Source: Bdellovibrionaceae bacterium UBA2351 | Lineage (GTDB): Bacteria > Bdellovibrionota > Bdellovibrionia > Bdellovibrionales > Bdellovibrionaceae | Reading direction: 5' to 3' | Assembly (NCBI GenBank): GCA_002344565.1 | Contig: DDTZ01000153.1 | Location: 1,889 to 32,108, forward strand | Length of the DNA: 30,220 nucleotides | Shown here: positions 8,283-16,780 of the stretch, in pieces | Layout of the letters: each line of letters opens with the position of its first letter | How positions within the stretch are numbered: the stretch's first letter is position 1 | The notes under the pieces: model-generated | Databases searched by the model: none | The model's input: the letters and a program-made list of their open reading frames with translations, nothing else | Told to the model about the DNA's origin: nothing | Position numbers and translations under genes: made by a program

Positions 8283-10373
8283 TCAATCGGAGAGTTTGGG
8301 AGATATCCTGAACCAGTCAAAAGCAAGGCTCACACCTTCCTTTTCGTCCATTAAACTTTTAAAAACTACCTTATTTCCGCGCTCTTTAAGTAAACCTTGG
8401 TCAACTGAAGCACTAATTAATTTTTCGTCCACCCAACTATAAGGAATGTCCCTGCCATTAAGTTCTATTTTTAAGCTTTTCTTAACGTCTTCATTAATCC
8501 AATTAAATAATTTTACATCAATGAGATATTTTTCAGGGAGTACCTTCAAATCAAACACTAGGGCCCCATCAATTTCATTTTTCCAGCAGAATGAACCAAT
8601 ATTAAAATAATTCGGAATCCATTCAATTGAACGCCACCCTACACCAGGAACTGGAACGTCTAAGCCCCAGTATCCACCAAAGTCATAACTATAATAATTT
8701 TCTTTAGGTTCCCGTAGAAATGAACATTCAGAATCGTAATCGCACTTAAAAACTCCCGAAAAGCGTTTTTTTAAATCTTCCGATGGCACCTGAGGCCCTT
8801 GAGCCATGACCGTCACAAACTGATCATCAACATTAATTTTAAGTATGTGTGATTCTGACTTATTTATTTTTTTTTCACTCGAAGTCCCTTTACCGACCAT
8901 CCAAGAAGCTTCACTTTCAGAGCACGATCCCAAACTTGTGTTCGCTCTAGCAACAAAAGAACTCCATTTATTTTCGGGCACTATACATACGTCAACGACC
9001 ACATCCTGCCCATATATATATGAAAGCGCACCCTGTAGAAGCGGCGACTTCAGCATCCAGACATCATTCAATTTTCCAGTTTCGTCTAGAATGATTATAT
9101 TTTTAACTTTAGATACATCGGGAATTGCTTTTACCGTTCGAGACAGCACATGCGCCTGATAATTGTATATATTTATATAATGCTGAAATTGCTGATACTG
9201 ATTCGCCATCCCCAAAACGGAAGTGAATGTAAAAAGTATCAAAATTAAACCTCTTGAAAAATGAAAAACTGCAAAAACAAGGCTACCAACGCACAATGCA
9301 GCACCTAAAGCCGCAAATAAATAAATTCTTTGAGTTAAAATAATATGGCTATTTGAAAATATGTAAGGCAAATAACCTAGACCGCTCATTATAAAACCCA
9401 AAGCTGATAACTTATAATAACTTTTTCTACTAACCTCAGAAACGCTATTTCTAAAGAAATATCCTGCGATCAAAACTAAAAATGCGAGCAAAGAAAAGTA
9501 TAGCGAAAACTCTTTAAATATATTTAATAATTTAATTGCCGATTCGTACCAGCCATGTACGTATATACGAAAGGTACCGATGGAAAAAACTTTTCCAAAT
9601 GTCGAAACAAAAATATTGTAAAGGGTATTATTGCCAGCCAAAACGGCTCCCTGATAAGCTCCATTTTTATTCACATTTAATAACAAATTTAAAACCAGTG
9701 CTACTCCGGCCAAAACCCAAAGAAATAAAAATATATTTTTTTTAAAAAAGTCTGTCTTCCAATTTTTGAAATCGAACAAAAGTGTCACAAAAAATGGAAA
9801 TGGAACTAAAAATAGAGACGCTTCATACATCAGGCAGGCTGAAATCAACGCCAAAATAGCTCCCATAAATAAAAGCCAGCTAGCCTTTTTATCTATTTTA
9901 GCACAGGATAAATGATGAAGAAGCAAAGCTACACACATCAAAGCTAACGCCACATTTATATGCAGAGAACGAAAACTAAGCTGCATTGTATCTGCCGGAT
10001 ATAAAATAAAAAGCGTCCCGCACATTAAAGAGAACAGAATATTTTTTGTCCTAATGTGACAAATCTTCGCCAAGCTAACGCCTTTTATAAAAATCGACAG
10101 AATCGCAATTAGATGCCAATAAAAGAAAGAGTTCGGGTTTAACTTAAACGCAACGGCGTGAGGAAAAATCGTCAAAGGTCTCAAGTAGTGCGCAGCCAAA
10201 GGAGACGATGAGTCCGCAATAAAGAAAACTCCATTGTGGACGAAAGAACCTAAGGTTCCCCATTCCTCTAAAACTCCACCTAAGTGAAACCCGAATGGCA
10301 TCCATACAAGAGCTACGAGAAATGCGAAGAATGCGGTTAGAACTAAATTTACGTTTTTGATTGTATTAGCCAT
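8283..10373 (-). CDS. Large polytopic membrane protein, possible GT-C glycosyltransferase
   Basis: A 696-residue protein with roughly 10 to 12 hydrophobic segments in the first about 400 residues, followed by a soluble region of some 280 residues rich in Trp, Tyr and Asp and probably periplasmic. An acidic pair in the first external loop after the first span (GVLEEWGTL, about residues 33-41) is where GT-C enzymes carry catalytic acidic residues. The YPADTMQLSFRSLHIN stretch resembles membrane glycosyltransferases of the GT39/GT83 type. GT-C enzymes use polyprenyl-phosphate sugars outside the membrane, and a GtrB-like supplier is encoded at 12548-13489. I cannot name a family. A non-catalytic role, or a polymerase, remains possible. 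The start overlaps the rfbA end by eight bases. Nine consecutive A bases (coding strand of 8867-8875) lie in the coding region. Confidence 0.7.
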   Translation of the reverse strand: MANTIKNVNLVLTAFFAFLVALVWMPFGFHLGGVLEEWGTLGSFVHNGVFFIADSSSPLAAHYLRPLTIFPHAVAFKLNPNSFFYWHLIAILSIFIKGVSLAKICHIRTKNILFSLMCGTLFILYPADTMQLSFRSLHINVALALMCVALLLHHLSCAKIDKKASWLLFMGAILALISACLMYEASLFLVPFPFFVTLLFDFKNWKTDFFKKNIFLFLWVLAGVALVLNLLLNVNKNGAYQGAVLAGNNTLYNIFVSTFGKVFSIGTFRIYVHGWYESAIKLLNIFKEFSLYFSLLAFLVLIAGYFFRNSVSEVSRKSYYKLSALGFIMSGLGYLPYIFSNSHIILTQRIYLFAALGAALCVGSLVFAVFHFSRGLILILFTFTSVLGMANQYQQFQHYINIYNYQAHVLSRTVKAIPDVSKVKNIIILDETGKLNDVWMLKSPLLQGALSYIYGQDVVVDVCIVPENKWSSFVARANTSLGSCSESEASWMVGKGTSSEKKINKSESHILKINVDDQFVTVMAQGPQVPSEDLKKRFSGVFKCDYDSECSFLREPKENYYSYDFGGYWGLDVPVPGVGWRSIEWIPNYFNIGSFCWKNEIDGALVFDLKVLPEKYLIDVKLFNWINEDVKKSLKIELNGRDIPYSWVDEKLISASVDQGLLKERGNKVVFKSLMDEKEGVSLAFDWFRISPKLSD

Positions 10374-11235
10374 TTTGAGTGAGACTTCTGATATAGGCTC
10401 CGTAATCGGAGTTTTTTAGCTGTTCACCTTTTGCCTGCATTTTTTCGTAGGTAATAAAGCCCTTTCTCCATGCTATTTCTTCTAAACAGGCAATTTTATA
10501 TCCTTGCCGCTTTTCAATTGTTTGGACGAAATGTGATGCGTCCAAAAGAGAATCATGAGTTCCCGTGTCTAGCCAAGCGAATCCCCTGCCCAGCAACTTT
10601 ACGTTTAATTTATCCCGTTTTAAATACTCGCGGTTAAGTTCCGTAATTTCCAATTCTCCACGCGCCGATGGCTTTAGTGTTTTTGCAATATTCACTACCT
10701 GATTGTCATAAAAATATAATCCAGTAATGGCATATTTAGACTTAGGTATTTTAGGTTTTTCTTCTATGGAAACAACCTTACCTTTTTCGTCAAACTCGAC
10801 GACCCCAAAACTGGACGCATCCTTAACCGCATAACCAAAAACAATTGCCCCATCTTTCAGATCTCGACATTGCTCAAGCGTCGGCCCGAAACCCTGACCA
10901 TAAAACAAATTATCCCCTAAAACCAAACACGAAGGCTCATTTCCAATAAAGTCTTCTGCTAAAATAAATGCTTGCGCTAGGCCATCAGGTGACGGTTGAA
11001 CACAGTAGGACAAATTAATCCCCCATTGGTTTCCGTCTCCTAACAAGTCTTTAAAAAGGTGAATATCTTTTGGGGTACTTATCAAAAGAACATCTTTAAT
11101 TCCAGCCAGCATCAAAACGCTAAGTGGATAATAGATCATTGGCTTGTCATAAATCGGTAGGAGCTGTTTACAAATAGCCTTAGTGCTCGGTTGCAAACGT
11201 GTACCGCTTCCACCAGCCAAAATTATCCCTTTCAT
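10366..11235 (-). CDS. rfbA: Glucose-1-phosphate thymidylyltransferase (RfbA/RmlA)
   Basis: Joins glucose-1-phosphate and dTTP to give dTDP-glucose, the substrate for RfbB. At 289 residues it is the standard length. The nucleotide-binding signature GGSGTRL (8-14) is followed by KQLLPIYDKPMIYYPLS (23-39), the almost invariant RmlA segment. Further in are VLGDNLFYG, the metal-binding Asp region, and FVEK-like EEKPKIPKS. LEITELNREYL and RGFAWLDTGTHDSL complete a full RmlA. The ATG at 11235 has an AAGGA ribosome-binding site six bases upstream. It is followed, with an eight-base overlap, by the large membrane protein gene, and is divergent from the aminotransferase gene. Confidence 0.97.
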   Translation of the reverse strand: MKGIILAGGSGTRLQPSTKAICKQLLPIYDKPMIYYPLSVLMLAGIKDVLLISTPKDIHLFKDLLGDGNQWGINLSYCVQPSPDGLAQAFILAEDFIGNEPSCLVLGDNLFYGQGFGPTLEQCRDLKDGAIVFGYAVKDASSFGVVEFDEKGKVVSIEEKPKIPKSKYAITGLYFYDNQVVNIAKTLKPSARGELEITELNREYLKRDKLNVKLLGRGFAWLDTGTHDSLLDASHFVQTIEKRQGYKIACLEEIAWRKGFITYEKMQAKGEQLKNSDYGAYIRSLTQNG

Positions 11236-11453
11236 TTCATGTCCTTTTTATTAGTGCTATTTAGATCCTGATTTCATTCACTTACATATAGAAAATCAAA
11301 CTTAATTGCACTGATTGCCATCGAATTGACTGGTTGCGCAATTACTTTGAATTTAGAGACATTTCCGTTCACTAAACGGTTTGCAAATTGTTTTTAAATG
11401 TATTCTATATTATTTCTTTTCATATAAATTATGACTTATTTCGAGGGGACTAC
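11236..11453. promoter_or_regulatory. Divergent intergenic control region with TTG-start ribosome-binding site
   Basis: These 218 bases separate rfbA (minus) from the aminotransferase gene (plus) and must hold promoters for both. On the plus strand a TTGACT (11326-11331) has only a poor -10 partner. A -10-like TATATT (11406-11411) has a TTGCAA 19 bases upstream (11381-11386), and TATAAA occurs at 11423-11428. None is convincing alone. A purine-rich GAGGGG (11443-11448) precedes the TTG at 11454 and decides that start. A small inverted repeat, CCGTT and AACGG around CACTA (11365-11379), could be an operator but is short enough to be chance. No terminator is expected in a divergent gap. Confidence 0.4.
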
Positions 11454-12554
11454 TTGATTCAAATCAACAATCTAAAACAGCACAACGAACCTTTTTTTGC
11501 TCAATACGAAGCAAAATTTCAGTCCTTCTTAAGGAATGGTTACTATATCTTAGGTGATGAGGTTAGATCCTTCGAAACCGCTTTTTCAAATTATATCGGG
11601 ACACAACACTGTATTTCTGTCGCTAATGGTACAGATGCCATTGAGCTTACGGTAAGGGCGCTACAGTTGCCTCAAGGTTCCGAAGTGATAACGGCTGCAA
11701 ATGCAGCCATGTACTCCACTATTTCGATTCTTAATTCTGGCCTTAAACCAAAATTTGTTGATATCTCTGCAGACGGATACAACTTAGATATTGAAAAAGT
11801 TTTAGCAGCACTTACAGCAACGACCAAGGCGGTTATATTCACGCACCTTTATGGCCGCGGTACGAATTTAGACTCTTTAAAAAAAGAACTATCTAAAAAG
11901 AAAGTATTCCTTATTGAAGATTGCGCTCAAGCTCATGGTTGCCGCATAGGTGATAAAAAAATGGGTTCTTTTGGCGACATTGCTACTTTTTCATTTTATC
12001 CCACAAAAAATTTGGGTGCACTTGGCGATGGCGGTGCAATCACTACTAACAACTCAAAACTTTTTCAAAATGTAATTGAACTCCGTCAATATGGCTGGGG
12101 CAAAAAATATCATTTAAAAGAAATGGTTGGACGCAATAGTCGTTTAGATGAATTGCAAGCCGCCTTCCTAAACACAAAACTGCCACATTTAGACAAGTTC
12201 AACGCCCGCAGAATTGAAATTGCAGAAACTTATCTTAAGGGAATAACTAACAGCAAATTACTTATTAGAAAATGGAACAATGATGGCTCTTATGTTGCAC
12301 ATCTCTTTCCTGTAGAAGTCAAAGACCCTGCCCTGCGCCCATTGCTTGCCGCTTATTTAGGGGAAAATAAAATTGGATGCGATATACATTATCCAGTACC
12401 AGATTATAAACAAACGCCGATAAAAACCTTGTTTGAATCTACACGCCTGGAAAATACAGAGGATAGATGCAACAAAGTCCTTACTATTCCATGTTATCCC
12501 GAACTTGAAAACGAAAATGTAAAGTATATCATCGAGAAGATAAACAAATGGTAG
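11454..12554 (+). CDS. DegT/DnrJ/EryC1-family sugar aminotransferase (FdtB/QdtB-like)
   Basis: PLP-dependent aminotransferase that adds an amino group, most likely at C3 of a dTDP-3-keto-6-deoxyhexose. Numbered from the TTG start (366 residues), the PLP lysine is K185 in FYPTKNLGALGDGGA (181-195). IEDCAQAHG (154-162) holds the Asp that contacts the PLP nitrogen, and ANGTDAIEL (57-65) binds the phosphate. The FYPxKNLGALGD context is typical of the FdtB/QdtB group. The frame can be extended to 11388 only through another TTG, whereas the TTG at 11454 follows GAGGGG, so it is preferred. The downstream fused ketoisomerase/acetyltransferase and the rfbA and rfbB genes complete the pathway. Fuc3N versus Qui3N cannot be told from this enzyme. 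Confidence 0.92.
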   Translation: MIQINNLKQHNEPFFAQYEAKFQSFLRNGYYILGDEVRSFETAFSNYIGTQHCISVANGTDAIELTVRALQLPQGSEVITAANAAMYSTISILNSGLKPKFVDISADGYNLDIEKVLAALTATTKAVIFTHLYGRGTNLDSLKKELSKKKVFLIEDCAQAHGCRIGDKKMGSFGDIATFSFYPTKNLGALGDGGAITTNNSKLFQNVIELRQYGWGKKYHLKEMVGRNSRLDELQAAFLNTKLPHLDKFNARRIEIAETYLKGITNSKLLIRKWNNDGSYVAHLFPVEVKDPALRPLLAAYLGENKIGCDIHYPVPDYKQTPIKTLFESTRLENTEDRCNKVLTIPCYPELENENVKYIIEKINKW

Positions 12555-13489
12555 AAACCACGTTTTCAATTGTTATTCCGATATACAATAACCAAGAGTT
12601 TATTGAAGAACTTATGGTCGGATGTGCAAGTCTAGCGCAAGCGCTAAGCAAACCGTCAGAATTCATTTTCGTAGTCGACGGCAGTCCCGATAACAGCTTA
12701 GCGTTACTTAAAGCCGCTCTCCCAAAGGTTAGTTTTAATTCTACGTTAATTACTCTTTCCAGAAACTTTGGTTCTTTCTCTGCCATCCGCACTGGATTAC
12801 AGCATGCTAAGGGTAGATATTTATTCTTCATGGCTGCTGACCTACAAGAACCACCGTCGTTTATTTTAGAAGCTGCCTTAATACTAGAGGGTAATCAAAC
12901 AGATGTTGTAATTGGAAAACGTAAGGATCGAAGTGACGGTTTTTTAAATGATTTGGCTTCAAATATTTTTTGGAATTTTTACCGAAGAATTATTCCAAAC
13001 GTACCTTCAGGTGGTGTTGATATTTTTGCGTGCACACGACAAGTTCGTGACGCGCTACTTGAACTCAACGAAAGCAATACGTCGTTGATTGGGCAACTTT
13101 ATTGGATCGGTTTTCGAAAAACTGATTTGGAGTACTCCAGAAACCCCAGAAAATATGGGCAATCGGGTTGGACATTTAAGAAAAAGGTTAAATATCTAAA
13201 GGATAGCATTTTTAATTTCACAGACTATCCATTGAAACTTCTTTTCAGCTTAGGATTCTTAGGTTGTGTCGTTTCTACTATGCTTGGAATAACTTTAGTT
13301 TACCTACGACTCACGGATGTAGTCGTGGTTCCCGGTTATGTCGCGATTATGATCACAATTATGTTTTTTGGATCGCTTAACTTAGTCGCCGTCGGCATCG
13401 TTGGCGAATACCTACACAGAACATTTGAAAATACCAAACAACGATCCCAATCTATTGTCCACGAACTTTTAACTTTTCCAAAGGTATAA
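12548..13489 (+). CDS. GT2 polyprenyl-phosphate glycosyltransferase (GtrB/ArnC/DPM1-like)
   Basis: Transfers a sugar from a nucleotide donor to undecaprenyl phosphate on the cytoplasmic face of the inner membrane. The GT-A domain begins FSIVIPIYNN (6-15), with VVDGSPD (42-48), a metal-binding AADLQEPP (96-103) and the GQSGWTFKKK stretch (204-213), all in the order seen in GtrB and ArnC. Two C-terminal membrane spans (about 229-253 and 261-285) end in GEYLHRTFE, as in GtrB. At 313 residues it fits the family. It overlaps the aminotransferase gene by seven bases. Together with the polytopic proteins at 14393-16039 and 8283-10373 it suggests a Gtr-like periplasmic side-chain system. Its placement inside the dTDP-amino-sugar genes hints that the 3-acetamido sugar could be its donor; this is inference. 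Confidence 0.88.
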   Translation: MVETTFSIVIPIYNNQEFIEELMVGCASLAQALSKPSEFIFVVDGSPDNSLALLKAALPKVSFNSTLITLSRNFGSFSAIRTGLQHAKGRYLFFMAADLQEPPSFILEAALILEGNQTDVVIGKRKDRSDGFLNDLASNIFWNFYRRIIPNVPSGGVDIFACTRQVRDALLELNESNTSLIGQLYWIGFRKTDLEYSRNPRKYGQSGWTFKKKVKYLKDSIFNFTDYPLKLLFSLGFLGCVVSTMLGITLVYLRLTDVVVVPGYVAIMITIMFFGSLNLVAVGIVGEYLHRTFENTKQRSQSIVHELLTFPKV

Positions 13490-13493
13490 ACTT

Positions 13494-14396
13494 ATGACAA
13501 CGCCTTTTTTTAAACACCATAATGCACTTGTTGAATCCGATAAAATTGGAAAAAATACGCGCGTATGGGCATTTGCTCATATATTGCCAGGAGCAGTGAT
13601 TGGCGAAGATTGCAATATTTGCGATGGTGTTTTTATAGAGAACGATGTTCTAATAGGCAACCGGGTTACAATTAAATGCGGAGTGCAAGTTTGGGATGGT
13701 ATTACAATCGGGGATGACGTCTTTGTTGGACCAAATGCAACGTTTACTAATGACCTTTTCCCTAGAAGTCGAAAATACCCCAAAGAGTTCTTAAAAACTG
13801 TTCTTAAAAACCACTGTTCAATTGGAGCCAACGCTACAATTCTCCCGGGTATAACCATCGGTGAATTTGCTATGGTAGGAGCAGGGGCCGTGGTAACTAG
13901 AGATGTACCAGCAAATTCTGTCGTCGTTGGCAATCCCGCCCGTATTGTAAGTCGCATATCCCCGTCGTCTCTCTCTGATAAGGATACAAAGACTATATTT
14001 GAACATAAAAAACATGGCGACAACCGTGGGAATCTGTTTGTCGGAGAGTTTTTGAAAGATATTCCTTTTCAGCCGAAGCGATTCTTTGCAATTAATAATG
14101 TCCCTAGTAACCACAACGTTCGGGGAGAACACGCTCACATTAAATGTAAGCAATATTTAATATGCATGGCCGGCGAAATTGAAGTGCTTTTAGACGATGG
14201 CCAAACTCAAGAAAAACATACTCTGAACTCAATTGGCCAAGGATTGTATATAGCGCCTAGAATTTGGGGAGTTCAGATCTTTAAAACGGAATCTTCTGTA
14301 CTTTTGGTTTTTGCTTCTGAATATTTTGATGAATTAGATTATATTCGGGACTATCAAGAGTTTAAATCCTTAACTGAAAACAGTGTTAAATCATGA
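13494..14396 (+). CDS. Fused LbH N-acetyltransferase and dTDP-sugar 3,4-ketoisomerase (FdtD-like)
   Basis: Two enzymes in one 300-residue chain. Residues about 5-155 form a left-handed beta helix with hexapeptide repeats (AVIGED, DVLIGN, ITIGDD, ITIGEF), a loop around FTNDLFPRSRKYP (84-96) and a closing VVGNPARIV (144-152). This matches WbbJ/QdtC/FdtC-type acetyltransferases. Residues about 167-293 are a FdtA/QdtA cupin with DNRGNL (176-181), RGEHAH (210-215, metal and catalytic histidines) and K219-Q220. The cupin would isomerise dTDP-4-keto-6-deoxyglucose to the 3-keto form. The helix would acetylate the amine made by the aminotransferase. A bifunctional ketoisomerase/N-acetyltransferase of this kind is known from Shewanella denitrificans (FdtD). 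It starts four bases after the GT2 gene and overlaps the next gene as ATGA. Confidence 0.92.
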   Translation: MTTPFFKHHNALVESDKIGKNTRVWAFAHILPGAVIGEDCNICDGVFIENDVLIGNRVTIKCGVQVWDGITIGDDVFVGPNATFTNDLFPRSRKYPKEFLKTVLKNHCSIGANATILPGITIGEFAMVGAGAVVTRDVPANSVVVGNPARIVSRISPSSLSDKDTKTIFEHKKHGDNRGNLFVGEFLKDIPFQPKRFFAINNVPSNHNVRGEHAHIKCKQYLICMAGEIEVLLDDGQTQEKHTLNSIGQGLYIAPRIWGVQIFKTESSVLLVFASEYFDELDYIRDYQEFKSLTENSVKS

Positions 14397-16039
14397 TTTC
14401 TTCCTTTGTTTTCGGCATGTGGGTAATTTATATTTTTGCAGCCATTACCGCTTTTGCGGGAACATTTTTAGCTGCACCCATATCTAAAAATTTTCTTTTA
14501 GACAAAAAAATTGAACTTCTTCTTGGTTATTTTTTTGGACTAGCATTTTTTGTTGCTTTGTGGAGAGTGGGAGACTTCGTATTTCAGTCTTCCAAAATAG
14601 GTCTTATATTTGCGATCATACCAGTTATTGGCCTAGCTATAAAACAGTTTATTTATTACTCTAAATTGCTCAATTCCCAGAGGTTTTGGATACTACTTTT
14701 AATCTTTTTGGCTATAGCTATCCAGATACTTTGCACAACATTTTGGGCAAGAGAAGTATTCTCTGACGTATATTCAACTCTCGGATCGGGCCATAGCCCG
14801 AGATACGGGAATATCTCAATTCACGGTATTGAAATAGATCGCGTCCCAGTTTACGGAATAAATTATTTACAGTCCCTTTTATCAATGCTGCCAATGAGTA
14901 TTGGTGGAAACTCACCACTAGTTTATTTAAGCGTTTGGTTAGGCTTTTCTTTGTTTGTATTAAGTCTACTAAGCTTTTTCATTTTAAGGACTGTCGGCCT
15001 GCCTTTTTTCTATGCAGCTGCTGGTGTGATTTTAGTGAATTTCGGAAACACAGCCCTTTCTATAAATCAATATTTAGTTATGGATACTGGAAGCCCATTT
15101 TTTTTGGCCGGCTATTCCGACACAATACATTCTATTGGAGTTCTATTTTCAATCATAGCTGTCTTACTTAAAACCACGTTCCATGATAAATCGATTTATT
15201 CCAGAATAGACAAAGTCAAATTGACCTTTGGGTTAGGGTTTCTATTCTACCTAAATACTATTTTAGCTCCCCAAAATATCATAGTAACTTCGGCACTATT
15301 TGGAATACTCTTTTTAAGAATTTTTATTGCAAAAGTTTCAAACAAAAGGGGAACTTTTTTTCTTCAACTTGGAGTTTTTTCTCTATCCTTGCTAATAGGC
15401 ACTTTTTCCGGTGGATTCCTAACTCCAATTAAGAATCAAGATCCAACTGATTTACCGAGTATAAACAGGCTGCAAATTAGTGCCTTTACCCCTACATTTT
15501 CGCCTTCAATGCCATACCACCTAGGCAGTTATCACAATTGGCAAATGCCTAAAAGCGATGATGTGTTTGTGAAAGCTACCGGCTCAAGTTTAGATAAAGT
15601 ACTTCTTTTTTCAAGCCTCCTTTTTGAATCTGCTTACGTTTTGTTTTTTCCTATCTTAGGAATAGTTCTCGCATTTTTTTTCAAGAAAAGATCTCTAGAA
15701 GTAAGACTACTTTTCCTAATGGCCTTGCTAACTCTCTTGGTAGGCTTCGTCTTAGTTTGGCCGATTCAAATTTATGGATCAAAGTGGGCCCAGACACGTT
15801 TCTTCATTCCTGGTATATACTTCTCGCAGCTTTGCTTATGTGCTGGATTATATTTTTCGATTCAAAAACTAAAACCCTTGCTCAGTAAATTCGTTTTTGT
15901 GTTTGCGATTGTATTTATATGTTATGGCCCAACAAAAAACTTTCTAGCCATAGTTACTGAAAATTTTAATAGTTCGTTCGAGTTTCAAAGACGACTTGAG
16001 TCACTTGTTAATTATTCAAAAATCCAAAAGCCCAATTGA
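14393..16039 (+). CDS. Polytopic membrane protein, likely GT-C glycosyltransferase or polymerase
   Basis: A 548-residue protein with about 12 hydrophobic segments spread over its length and no recognisable soluble domain. The largest external loops lie around residues 120-160 (after TTFWAREVFSDVYSTL, with several acidic residues) and about 345-395 (rich in Pro and Ser). An external loop with Glu/Asp early in the chain fits a GT-C enzyme using a polyprenyl-phosphate sugar, and the GtrB-like enzyme two genes upstream would supply it. O-antigen polymerases look superficially similar, so Wzy cannot be excluded. Its ATG overlaps the preceding stop (ATGA). Several runs of seven or eight T (for example 15098-15105 and 15674-15681) reflect Phe-rich spans. 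Confidence 0.68.
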   Translation: MISSFVFGMWVIYIFAAITAFAGTFLAAPISKNFLLDKKIELLLGYFFGLAFFVALWRVGDFVFQSSKIGLIFAIIPVIGLAIKQFIYYSKLLNSQRFWILLLIFLAIAIQILCTTFWAREVFSDVYSTLGSGHSPRYGNISIHGIEIDRVPVYGINYLQSLLSMLPMSIGGNSPLVYLSVWLGFSLFVLSLLSFFILRTVGLPFFYAAAGVILVNFGNTALSINQYLVMDTGSPFFLAGYSDTIHSIGVLFSIIAVLLKTTFHDKSIYSRIDKVKLTFGLGFLFYLNTILAPQNIIVTSALFGILFLRIFIAKVSNKRGTFFLQLGVFSLSLLIGTFSGGFLTPIKNQDPTDLPSINRLQISAFTPTFSPSMPYHLGSYHNWQMPKSDDVFVKATGSSLDKVLLFSSLLFESAYVLFFPILGIVLAFFFKKRSLEVRLLFLMALLTLLVGFVLVWPIQIYGSKWAQTRFFIPGIYFSQLCLCAGLYFSIQKLKPLLSKFVFVFAIVFICYGPTKNFLAIVTENFNSSFEFQRRLESLVNYSKIQKPN

Positions 16040-16048
16040 AAGGTATAT

Positions 16049-16780
16049 ATGACTTCAGTTCCAACCGATTTATCTATCGTTTTACCTTGTTACAACGAAA
16101 AAGAAAACCTGTCTTCCCTAATATATTCTTATAAAAAAGTTATGGGAGATCGACAAAATATAGAAGTTATTTTTGTAGATAATGGTTCTTCTGATGGAAC
16201 AGGCAACGAAATAACTACAATTCTTGCTAAAATTAATGATCCAAGATTAAAGACGACTAGAGTCGAGATAAACAAAGGTTATGGTTTTGGTATCTTAAGT
16301 GGTTTAAAAGTGTCTACTGGACACTTTTTAGCTTGGTCGCATGCAGATCAACAATGTTCGCCTGAAGATGTTTTTCGAGTCTATGACTCTTTAATGGCGT
16401 CGAAAAAACCCAGCCATTCTTTCGGAAAAGGACATAGAACTAACGATAGAGGACGCGCTGCTTTTTTGACATTGACTCAGGAGTTTTTAACTAGACTGAT
16501 TCTCGGTGAAAAAATGATAGAAATTAACGCTCAACCAAAAGTTTTTCCAAGAACACTTAATACTAGTTTTAACATGCCTCCAAACGGCTATGAACTTGAT
16601 ATTTATGCCTACTATAAAGCTCTCACGAATAAATTTGATATAGTTTCGACAAACGTTATATTTCATGATCGAAGACATGGAAAATCTAAATGGTCGTTTT
16701 CTCTATTTTCAAAGATCAAACAAATAATTAAAAATTTTAACTACCTAATTTTTTTAAGACTCAACAGAAAGAATCTATAA
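16049..16780 (+). CDS. GT2 glycosyltransferase (DPM1-like, no membrane spans)
   Basis: Inverting GT-A glycosyltransferase of 243 residues. It starts LSIVLPCYNEKENL (8-21), followed by VDNGSSDGTG (43-52), NKGYGFGILSGL (75-86) and HADQQCSPED (98-107), where the Asp of ADQQ is the metal-binding residue. This order is that of dolichol-phosphate-mannose-synthase-like GT2 proteins. It lacks the C-terminal spans of the GtrB-like enzyme nearby, although a basic aromatic C-terminal tail (KIKQIIKNFNYLIFLRL) could bind the membrane surface. It may load undecaprenyl phosphate or extend the chain. A GAAAGG ribosome-binding site lies at 16038-16043. The stop shares one base with the next start (TAATG). Confidence 0.87.
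   Translation: MTSVPTDLSIVLPCYNEKENLSSLIYSYKKVMGDRQNIEVIFVDNGSSDGTGNEITTILAKINDPRLKTTRVEINKGYGFGILSGLKVSTGHFLAWSHADQQCSPEDVFRVYDSLMASKKPSHSFGKGHRTNDRGRAAFLTLTQEFLTRLILGEKMIEINAQPKVFPRTLNTSFNMPPNGYELDIYAYYKALTNKFDIVSTNVIFHDRRHGKSKWSFSLFSKIKQIIKNFNYLIFLRLNRKNL

Noticed and set aside
11365..11379. Inverted repeat CCGTT-CACTA-AACGG as an operator
   Set aside because: A five-base stem is short enough to occur by chance in a gap of this size. Kept only as a note in the intergenic entry.
11388..11453. 22-codon upstream extension of the aminotransferase starting at another TTG
   Set aside because: It has no ribosome-binding site and no family similarity; GAGGGG before the TTG at 11454 fits better.
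13577..14023. 148-codon open frame antisense to the fused acetyltransferase/ketoisomerase gene
   Set aside because: It is a shadow of the repeated GGN/ATN codons of the beta-helix; the sense protein has clear family motifs.
14393..16039. Wzy polymerase call for the 548-residue membrane protein
   Set aside because: Not excluded, but the ABC exporter makes a Wzy pathway less likely and the nearby GtrB-like gene favours a GT-C role.
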